Origin: Lachnospiraceae bacterium
GTDB taxonomy: Bacteria; Bacillota; Clostridia; Lachnospirales; Lachnospiraceae
DNA: 9,743 nt
Direction of reading: 5' to 3'
Assembly (NCBI GenBank): GCA_900770345.1
Contig: CAAGKF010000285.1
Coordinates: 1 to 9,743, forward strand
Positions 3,736-9,743 of this stretch are shown piece by piece. The translations under genes and the position numbers were made by a program. A model generated the notes under the pieces. It saw only the letters and a list, made by a program, of their open reading frames with translations. It was not told where the DNA came from and did not search any database. Numbering within the stretch: the first letter of the stretch is position 1; every line of letters starts with the position of its first letter.

Positions 3736-3840
3736 TCTCAGCATTCGTAGGGGCTTGACAGAGGCCGAAGGCCGGCGGCGAGCCCGCCCCCGAAACGGTA
3801 TCTGCGACCGTAACGCCGGTCGAGTCCGACCGCAACGTCG
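3736..3840. repeat. B-type intergenic repeat, copy 3
   Basis: ATCTCAGCATTCGTAGGGGCTTGAC, a GGCCG/CGGC core, GAGCCCGCCCCCGAAACGG, CTGCGACCG and CCGGTCGAGTCCGACCG. The CCCCTACGA of A copy 3 (about 3709) can pair with its TCGTAGGGG. No gene is supported in 3600-3845. Confidence 0.75.
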
Positions 3841-3849
3841 CGCTTCCCC

Positions 3850-3879
3850 TTGCCTTCCCCCACCCCCATCTGTTATAAT
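3850..3879 (+). promoter_or_regulatory. Promoter of candidate small RNA 2
   Basis: TTGCCT (3850-3855), 18 bp, TATAAT (3874-3879). A structured, terminator-ended segment follows about seven bases later, with no reading frame. Confidence 0.6.
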
Positions 3880-3886
3880 CTCTCCT

Positions 3887-3965
3887 GACAGGCCACTCGC
3901 ACGGTCCCCTGGTAATGGCAATTGAAGCCGGCGTCCAGGGAGCACCATCCCAGTGGCCATTTTTA
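3887..3965 (+). ncRNA. Candidate structured small RNA 2 (~78 nt)
   Basis: GGCCACU (3891-3897) pairs with AGUGGCC (3952-3958), followed by a T-run at 3960-3964, so the closing stem doubles as terminator. Inside, GGU (3903-3905) pairs with ACC (3944-3946) and CCCUGG (3907-3912) with CCAGGG (3935-3940); an apical GGC...GCC hairpin encloses AAUUGAA. Layout (promoter, nested stems, closing stem plus U-run) and the GUCCAG...CCAU segment resemble small RNA 1. I do not recognise the family. It does not read as a tRNA, SRP RNA or known riboswitch. Confidence 0.6.
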
Positions 3966-3980
3966 TATTCATGAAAAAAT

Positions 3981-4009
3981 AGGGCCGCCCATGTTGGGTG
4001 GCCTTGTTT
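3981..4009. terminator. Bidirectional intrinsic terminator
   Basis: GGCCGCCCA (3983-3991) and TGGGTGGCC (3995-4003) pair over a three-base loop, with an A-run before (3974-3979) and a T-rich run after. It can end minus-strand transcription from the gene at 4101-4682 and any plus-strand read-through from small RNA 2. Confidence 0.75.
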
Positions 4010-4043
4010 TTCCTTGTGGTCGTTATTCAAAATGTACCATCAT

Positions 4044-4095
4044 CCGACAACAGCGTAGGGGCTCGACGTCAGGCAAGCCCGGTCCCAGGTCTATA
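4044..4095. repeat. Degenerate B-type repeat
   Basis: CCGACAACAG, CGTAGGGGCTCGACGTC and CAAGCCCGGTCCC recall the start and hairpin of the B units, but only partly. It lies just after the stop of the 193-aa gene. Confidence 0.45.
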
Positions 4096-4100
4096 TAGTA

Positions 4101-4682
4101 TCAGCGGTTCTCAACGACCACCAATTTCCACGGCTCACCCGGCTGTTCTCTTAAAAGTTCACTGGCAGCAATGGCATGTTCTGCGATTTCTTCAGAAGAA
4201 TACTTTGCCATGATCATATCGGTCAGCTTAAAATAGGGATCCCGCTGAAAATCCTTATAAAGCAGCATCAAAATGCCCGTTTTCAAGGCCGCTTCGAACG
4301 AACGGCTGAAAGCAAAGTAATCACAATACCGAACTCGTCCATCTTCCGAATCAAAGATGACGACGGTCAGATAGGAGCAACATACTTCCAGTGCTCCCGG
4401 GAAATTGGTATGGATGCTCAAATGAGGGGTATAGGGCGCATCAAACAAATGGAGATTACCAAATTGAAACGTCAGCCACAAACAATCAGGAAAGCAGGTC
4501 AATCGGATTTCTTTCTTTCCCTCTACAAACTGCTCCAGTTCAAGAGGAGTCGGATTCTTCATCGTTAAATAGAGTGTACATCCGCCATTGGTTACATCAA
4601 AAATAACCTTGTCATGCACTCCAATTTCTTCAGGAAATTGTTGGCCAAGATAAAAATCAGGATAAATCACCGTTTCCTGCAT
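4101..4682 (-). CDS. Hypothetical protein (193 aa), unknown function
   Basis: Starts at the ATG at 4680-4682 with AAAGGGGGAAA about eight bases upstream. The product is soluble and acidic, with no signal peptide or membrane helix. Residues about 25-75 are beta-rich (KVIFDVTNGGCTLYLTMKN, KEIRLTCFPDCLWLTFQFG). Residues about 85-130 continue this (PHLSIHTNFPG, YLTVVIFDSEDGRVRYCDYFAFS). The last third is helical (SFEAALKTGILMLLYKDF, YSSEEIAEHAIAASELL). I recognise no catalytic motif and cannot name a family. It is co-oriented with, and downstream of, the helicase-nuclease gene, but a terminator (4781-4812) and its own promoter box separate them. It shares its 5' region with the 60-aa gene at 3205-3387. 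Confidence 0.75.
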   Translation of the reverse strand: MQETVIYPDFYLGQQFPEEIGVHDKVIFDVTNGGCTLYLTMKNPTPLELEQFVEGKKEIRLTCFPDCLWLTFQFGNLHLFDAPYTPHLSIHTNFPGALEVCCSYLTVVIFDSEDGRVRYCDYFAFSRSFEAALKTGILMLLYKDFQRDPYFKLTDMIMAKYSSEEIAEHAIAASELLREQPGEPWKLVVVENR

Positions 4683-4715
4683 ATGGATTTCCCCCTTTTA
4701 ATCTTCTTACCTCCA

Positions 4716-4750
4716 AGTATATCAAAATTTAACGGTAAAATAGTGGACAG
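4716..4750 (-). promoter_or_regulatory. Promoter of the 193-aa gene, shared box
   Basis: On the minus strand: CTGTCC (4745-4750), 23 bases, TATACT (4716-4721), with no consensus -35. The motif CTGTCCRCTRTTTTRCC and its spacing equal those at 3421-3456, and both leaders continue to an AAAAGGGGGAA ribosome site. Confidence 0.6.
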
Positions 4751-4780
4751 AAAAGACCAATTTTAAATTATAGGGTAAAC

Positions 4781-4814
4781 AAAGGGGAGCCCGCACCTGC
4801 GAGCTCCCCTTTTT
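4781..4814. terminator. Terminator behind the helicase-nuclease gene
   Basis: AAAGGGGAGC (4781-4790) and GCTCCCCTTT (4803-4812) form a 10-bp stem. It lies about 20 bases after the stop of the minus-strand helicase gene. The plus side has a clear T-run; the minus side has a weaker TTTGTTT. Confidence 0.75.
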
Positions 4815-4832
4815 CTTCCAAAATGGCAGATT

Positions 4833-7800
4833 TTATTTAATCCTCCATTTATCCATGACCGAATCAAAATCTTCCATACTCATACTGTTAAAGAAATCAT
4901 CATCTTCCGTTTTCTTTTCCTTCACAACGGGGCGAGTAGAAAGCACAGATTTACGAGTCCTTTTCTTTCTGGGCGTTTTTGGTTTTCCAGCGGAAGACTT
5001 GGGCTTCATCGTATCTTCTTCTCCGAATAACGAAGAAGAAATCGGCTGTTTTGCTTCTTCTTCCGCATTTTCTTCTTCGCCGGTGAAAATATTGGTTTCC
5101 CTGATTTCCACCGGTTTCATTTTCGGCACCTCGATTTTTGTCCAGTGCTTCCGAGGTTTCACACCCTGTTTCCATTCTTCGCGGATTTCTGCAGCTCTCT
5201 GTTTAACCCGCTGGAACAGTTCCGTTTCTGCCGCAGCCTCTTCCAGATCTGCTCCCTTTTCCGGATAGATTCCCAGTTCATCCAGCTGCTGATATACCGA
5301 TTCCATAGCCGCTTCCTTGTCCCGATAGAACGCACCGCCACGGATCCGGACAAATTTCCAACTCAGACGCTGCAGAATGGCCTGCCGTTCCATATCATGT
5401 TCGACAGCTGTTTCGCTGGAATGATACCGATCCCCATCACATTCCAGTGCCACCATTTTCTTCTGGTACAGGATGGCAAAGTCCAGAGAATAGGCCCCTA
5501 CCTGATATTGCTGGATGAAATGGTAGCCCTTTTCCAGCAGATAGTTGGCCACTTCTTCCTCAAAAGGTGAATCTGCCTTATCTTTGATGTTCATCTGCTC
5601 TTTCATGATACTGTCATAATGCGAAGCATAATTGAGCAAACCGAACTTCAAGTCATTGGGATTCAGAGCATCCTGGTTCAGCGAGTGCACAACCCATAAC
5701 TGGTCCTTGGCCCGGCTGACAGCAACGTTATATCGTTTTTCATAATCACCGCCGCTGACCATCCGTACGGAATCAGGATCATCCACCAGGCTAAGGAAAA
5801 TCACATCTCTTTCGTCCCCCTGGAATTGCTGGGGAGTCCCAGCAAAGAACTGACGATCCTTCAATTCATCGTAGTTTGTCATATGGGAAATCAATTGTTT
5901 CTGGATCAGATCACCCTGCTCCTCTCCCAGCATGGAAATCACCCCAAAGGTTTTTCCTACGTATTCTCTTTGTTCAAAGCAAGCCAGCATCAAAGAAGCG
6001 ATGGTTTCAGCCTCGATGCGGTTCGTCTTTTGCCTTCCTTCTCTTTTTCCTTCTACCCGATAATTAATCACCGGCGGCAGTAAGTTCGAGCTGTGGGAAT
6101 CCCGTAAGGGTTTGATTTTCCAGTCATAGAAATTCTGGTTGCAGTATCCGATGATTTCCGGCACACACCGAAAATGTTCCCGTAACAGAATGGGTGCAAA
6201 GACCTGTCTGACCAGTTCGTAATAAGACGTCTTATCATCATAAAGATCCCAATTCTTGATATAAGGCTTCAAGTATGTTTGCAGGATATTGCGTGCATCC
6301 GTAGAATCTTGCCCAACCCGCATGGGACTCACCTGCTTATCATCACCTACTACTACGACTTTATCTCCCAAATAGGAAACCGGAATGGCTTCCAACGCCG
6401 ATTGGCTGGCTTCATCGATGATGACCACGTCGAAATGGTTATTGCGAGGGTCCAGCGTCTGCAGCGCTTTTCGGATGGGCATAACCCACACTGGGATGCC
6501 CATCTGCCCTTTTTTCATATTTTCTCGAGCACTCCGCATATAGGATTTCGCAAATTTCCCAGTCATCTTCCCTGCTTTTTTTATATAGGTTGCCCAGGAA
6601 CTCAGACCGGCAGAAATCTTCTGATTACTGGAGACTTTTCCATACAGTTTATACCAAGCTAATTTGCTGGCCAATTCTGCTGTTTTTTCCCGCAGCAGGG
6701 CACTGTACTTCTCCACTTTTTTCTCATGTCCTTCCAAAGGTTCCCTGAAGATATCTTCCATTTCCTGATTCAATTGGCTCCATTCCCAGGAAGTACACAG
6801 GTTGGAATACGAAAGATCCTGGATTCCAGCCTTTCTGGCAACCAGTAGATCGGCCCAAGCGGGTGCAAGTTCATGGATCTTCTGATAGATGGCTTGCCGT
6901 TTGGCAAAAATGGGTCTTTTCTCAAGAAGCTCTTCGTAAGCCTGATATGCCTTTTTATAGGCGTTAATATCCTGTTTCTGCAGCGCTGACATCATTTCTT
7001 GAATGGGGGCCGAATGAAGCCCTGCATATTGTGCGAACTCTTTTCCATGGCCTTCCATCAATTGCTGGAAGTCATGGTGATCAGTCTCCAATTTGATGAA
7101 AGTCAGCATTTCCTTCAAGTTCTGCTGAAGGTAACTACCGATTTCACTGGCTTTCTCCAGCCCTGCCAATTTATTCTTCAACACAGCAGCAGCAAAACCT
7201 GCATCCTCCAGCTCCTTCAGCAAAGAACCCAGCCATTCGCCATTCCACTGCAAAGCATCCCGGATTTGCTTACTCGTCTGTCTGCCGATAAAGCTGTCAT
7301 AGGCTTCAAGTTCTGTCAGTGCCGCAACTTCCGTACCTGCAAAGCAATCATTCCAAATATTTTTCAGGTTTTCAAACTGTTCCTGTACTTGAAGATATTC
7401 TTTGATCAGTGTGATATCTTGTTGGTTGGCAGCAGTTTTCCCATTGATCAGGACTTTTTTCCAATAATTTGCGGCTTTCTTATTGAAGGTCGAAAAAATA
7501 AAGCCCAATTTTCCGTTTTCCCCCAAGCCCTGAGCGATTTTATCCAGGCAGCCGGCCAATTCAGCCGGATCCAGATCATCCGTAAGGGTAATCCGTTTTC
7601 CCAAAGATATGCTGGCATATGCCTCTTTTGTCTTTTCAAATTGGTCCAAGGCATCGGCAAATTGGGTCCACCGACTTGCGTATCCTTCTCCCAAACGCAC
7701 ATTTTCAATAATGGTTTCCTGCCAGGGTTCCCATTGCTGCAAATTTTCAATTTTACGCACTAATTCAGAGACCTTTTCCATGGCCCCATGTGCACATATC

Positions 7801-9743
7801 AATTCCTTCTGTTCGTATATCCAGTCGTTTTCCCAGTCAAATTGGAATTGGGATGCATCGATTGTCGTCAGTGCAGCTTCTCTCGACTGTAAGGTTTCTT
7901 CCTGCTCCAGCTGTTCCCGCAAAATATCTGGGCGTACAAAAGCAGTGATTTCCGGAAGTTCCTTCCCTAATTCCTTTTCCTCCTCTACAGAAAGCTGTTG
8001 TTCACTCTTCAGCCATTCCTGATAGTCTCCTTCACTGAGAGGCATAGCTTCTGTCGTCTTAAAAGGTGTAGGAAAATGGTACACCTGGTTTTCTTCATCA
8101 GACAGCTTTTTGCCTAGTTCCACCAGCGAGTAATCCTTTCCCAAGTAGGTAATTCCCCTGCTTTGCTGGCAGCGTAAGGCAAAGATCCGTTTCCGTTCTT
8201 TTTCTAAATCTTGAAGCAGCGCTTTCCGAGTAGTCGTCAATTCCTGGATTTGTCTCAGTAAAGAAACGGGTTTCACCCTGGATAATCCATCCTGCAGTTG
8301 CTGGATGGCGTCCGAAATTTCCCGCTGGTTGTCTTCGAAGACTGGCAGACAGAAAGGCCGCAGTTTCGGGTCCAGTTTATCCCGCAAAACAGTCAGTGCT
8401 TTCACTTTTTCGCTGGTCACCAGCACACTCTTTCCCTGGGCCAGCAGATCTCCAATCAGATTCGCAATGGTATGAGTTTTACCGGTTCCCGGAGGCCCTT
8501 GTACTTCTACTGCATTCTTTTGGCGGATTTCCTGGGCAATAAAAAGCTGCTCCTGGTTGGCCGGCTTGGTTAACAGGATTTCTTCGTCTTCCCCACTGAT
8601 GGCGTTCAGCCTTTTTTCCGGTGTATCCGGAATCACTGAAGTAGTTGTGGTACTATTTCCACCATCTTGAGGATGCAGGATGTCAATCAGATGAGGCTTA
8701 GCCTGTCCTTTATCCTTGATGTCATCCAAAATTCCATCCAGAAAAGCCTGGATTCCACTGTTCTGGTTCCGGTAAAGCAGCATGGGGGAATAGCTGACAC
8801 GGTATTCTCTCGTCCACTGTCCACTGTGTTCCTTCAGCTCTTCTCCTGGTACATAAGAACCCTGAGAAGTCAGTTTAGAAATGACATCCTTCAATAACGG
8901 AGCCGTATCTTCTTCCAGGTAAATATTCGGGGTATATTGGTCCCACAGAGCCGATACCTTGGCAATCTGCTGGATGGACCCATCCTGGATACTTTGCAGA
9001 AACGATGTTTCTGCTTTCACGTCATCCTCAGATACCTCATATACCTCTAAAATATTTTCTTTGCTTCTGGCATCACTGATCCGAAGTTTTTGCGTATACA
9101 GTGGATGTGCTACAGGGAATTTAGCGCCTGGCCTACTTTCAAACAGACCGAAAGCAAAAACCAATTCTTTCGAAAGTTCACCTTGTGTTTGAGCTCCATT
9201 GAGCTTATAGAGCCGCTGGAATAGTTTTTCGATTTCGGCCAGTCTTTTCTGCTCGTTCACCCATTCCTGCCGTTCTTCCACCGCCTTGTCCCAGGCCTCT
9301 ACCCGTCTTGCATCATCTTCAAAAAGTACAGTATCTTCTTCCTGCCTTTGAGAAGGAATCTTTTCCGGTTCTGCTTCATAGTCAGACCAGGAATCTTTTA
9401 CCCATCCCCATAACACCCTGGGTAACACGGGCGCAGCCGTAAATTCAGGTCGTTTGACCTGAAGAATGGGGCCATGATTGTTTTTCGTATTATACCGGAT
9501 ATACTTGCCTTCCGGATCCAGTTCCACATAATCCAGAAGGTAAATGACTTGCTCATATTTATGGTAATCAGTAATGACTTTTTCCTGTAAGTTAATTACC
9601 TTACCGATCCCTGTAAAGAAATTTCTGAGCATCTCCTGCTCATTAAAATTCTCCTGCTCCATCAGTGTTAAGGCCGGACTATAATTGACCCAAAGGGCCG
9701 GAAAAAAATGACCCACCTCATACCAAGATGGATTACCATAATA
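4833..9743 (-). CDS. SF1 helicase-nuclease fusion protein (5' end outside window)
   Basis: The frame is open to the window edge; the visible part is 1,636 aa and begins YYGNPSWYEVGHFFPALWVN, so the GTG at 9714-9716 is probably internal. Counting from the first visible residue: Walker A GPPGTGKT at 416-423 (VEVQGPPGTGKTHTIANLI); a long, Lys/Glu-rich, coiled-coil-like insertion at about 480-1060; Walker B DEAS at 1110-1113; motif III GDDKQ at 1133-1137; then HFRCVPEIIGYCN, QFQGDERDVIFLS and AVSRAK (1341-1346), the late SF1 motifs (AAA_11/AAA_12, Dna2/Upf1-like). A C-terminal Vsr/MTES_1575-like PD-(D/E)xK nuclease spans about 1390-1490, with D1421 (LDFAI), E1434 and D1436 (ECDGDRYH). The tail (about 1560-1636) is basic then acidic and likely disordered. 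Such fusions occur in defence islands and in DNA repair; the role here is inferred. Confidence 0.88.
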   Translation of the reverse strand, partial: YYGNPSWYEVGHFFPALWVNYSPALTLMEQENFNEQEMLRNFFTGIGKVINLQEKVITDYHKYEQVIYLLDYVELDPEGKYIRYNTKNNHGPILQVKRPEFTAAPVLPRVLWGWVKDSWSDYEAEPEKIPSQRQEEDTVLFEDDARRVEAWDKAVEERQEWVNEQKRLAEIEKLFQRLYKLNGAQTQGELSKELVFAFGLFESRPGAKFPVAHPLYTQKLRISDARSKENILEVYEVSEDDVKAETSFLQSIQDGSIQQIAKVSALWDQYTPNIYLEEDTAPLLKDVISKLTSQGSYVPGEELKEHSGQWTREYRVSYSPMLLYRNQNSGIQAFLDGILDDIKDKGQAKPHLIDILHPQDGGNSTTTTSVIPDTPEKRLNAISGEDEEILLTKPANQEQLFIAQEIRQKNAVEVQGPPGTGKTHTIANLIGDLLAQGKSVLVTSEKVKALTVLRDKLDPKLRPFCLPVFEDNQREISDAIQQLQDGLSRVKPVSLLRQIQELTTTRKALLQDLEKERKRIFALRCQQSRGITYLGKDYSLVELGKKLSDEENQVYHFPTPFKTTEAMPLSEGDYQEWLKSEQQLSVEEEKELGKELPEITAFVRPDILREQLEQEETLQSREAALTTIDASQFQFDWENDWIYEQKELICAHGAMEKVSELVRKIENLQQWEPWQETIIENVRLGEGYASRWTQFADALDQFEKTKEAYASISLGKRITLTDDLDPAELAGCLDKIAQGLGENGKLGFIFSTFNKKAANYWKKVLINGKTAANQQDITLIKEYLQVQEQFENLKNIWNDCFAGTEVAALTELEAYDSFIGRQTSKQIRDALQWNGEWLGSLLKELEDAGFAAAVLKNKLAGLEKASEIGSYLQQNLKEMLTFIKLETDHHDFQQLMEGHGKEFAQYAGLHSAPIQEMMSALQKQDINAYKKAYQAYEELLEKRPIFAKRQAIYQKIHELAPAWADLLVARKAGIQDLSYSNLCTSWEWSQLNQEMEDIFREPLEGHEKKVEKYSALLREKTAELASKLAWYKLYGKVSSNQKISAGLSSWATYIKKAGKMTGKFAKSYMRSARENMKKGQMGIPVWVMPIRKALQTLDPRNNHFDVVIIDEASQSALEAIPVSYLGDKVVVVGDDKQVSPMRVGQDSTDARNILQTYLKPYIKNWDLYDDKTSYYELVRQVFAPILLREHFRCVPEIIGYCNQNFYDWKIKPLRDSHSSNLLPPVINYRVEGKREGRQKTNRIEAETIASLMLACFEQREYVGKTFGVISMLGEEQGDLIQKQLISHMTNYDELKDRQFFAGTPQQFQGDERDVIFLSLVDDPDSVRMVSGGDYEKRYNVAVSRAKDQLWVVHSLNQDALNPNDLKFGLLNYASHYDSIMKEQMNIKDKADSPFEEEVANYLLEKGYHFIQQYQVGAYSLDFAILYQKKMVALECDGDRYHSSETAVEHDMERQAILQRLSWKFVRIRGGAFYRDKEAAMESVYQQLDELGIYPEKGADLEEAAAETELFQRVKQRAAEIREEWKQGVKPRKHWTKIEVPKMKPVEIRETNIFTGEEENAEEEAKQPISSSLFGEEDTMKPKSSAGKPKTPRKKRTRKSVLSTRPVVKEKKTEDDDFFNSMSMEDFDSVMDKWRIK

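Noticed and set aside
599..3840. CRISPR array from the regularly recurring repeats
   Set aside because: Only three copies, hundreds of bases apart, with genes between them, variable unit ends and no cas genes.
3887..3965. tRNA gene or known riboswitch
   Set aside because: No T-loop GGTTCGAATCC-like box, no CCA-compatible acceptor stem, and no plus-strand gene downstream to control.
3607..4030. Two overlapping minus-strand frames of 111-121 codons
   Set aside because: They run through A and B repeats and small RNA 2, are rich in Gly, Arg and Pro from GC-rich hairpins, and show no ribosome site or domain.
6999..7763. Plus-strand frame of 254 codons
   Set aside because: Antisense shadow of the helicase-nuclease coiled-coil region, with no promoter or ribosome site and no domain-like content.

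Overview
The window looks like an accessory, intergenic-repeat-rich stretch of a Firmicutes-type chromosome. Coding style, strong AGGAGG-like ribosome sites, TATAAT/TGnTATAAT promoters and the GTAGGGGCTGACC / TAGTGATTAGTGG repeats suggest a gut anaerobe, possibly of the Negativicutes. That assignment is a weak inference, since no taxonomic marker gene is present.

Layout. (i) 1-650: a small exported Cys/His peptide gene (minus), divergent from a compact candidate type I toxin-antitoxin locus on plus. The locus has a 21-codon hydrophobic peptide (474-539), a strong promoter, an antisense promoter (622-650) and an antisense terminator. (ii) 650-1120: composite intergenic repeats and a degraded stretch. 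(iii) 1087-1745: an AbiEi-type antitoxin with a palindromic operator. It is followed by only the first seven codons of the expected overlapping toxin gene, cut off by repeat sequence. (iv) 1790-1910: a candidate ~80-nt structured RNA with its own promoter and terminator. (v) 1911-2153: a Phd/YefM-type antitoxin (minus) with no toxin. (vi) 2365-2712: an XRE/HigA-like helix-turn-helix gene with a palindromic operator, also without a toxin. (vii) 2739-3840: two further copies of the type I element (copy 2 decayed; copy 3 missing its 5' half but with antisense promoter and terminator intact), more composite repeats, and a 60-aa minus-strand gene. (viii) 3850-4008: a second candidate ~80-nt structured RNA and a bidirectional terminator. 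(ix) 4101-4682: a 193-aa gene of unknown function (minus). (x) 4833-9743: a >1,636-aa SF1 helicase-nuclease fusion (minus) whose 5' end lies outside the window.

How it fits together. Three protein antitoxin-like genes and at least one antisense RNA unit lie within about 2.6 kb, and none has an intact partner toxin. At AbiE the loss point coincides with repeat sequence. The best candidate for an undescribed system is the three-copy type I element. Its conserved C-terminal Ile-Lys-Lys-Asp-stop codons are also, read on the other strand, the U-tract and stem of the antisense RNA terminator. The large helicase-nuclease is a plausible defence or genome-maintenance protein. The 60-aa and 193-aa genes share a nearly ungapped 5' region and may be co-regulated.
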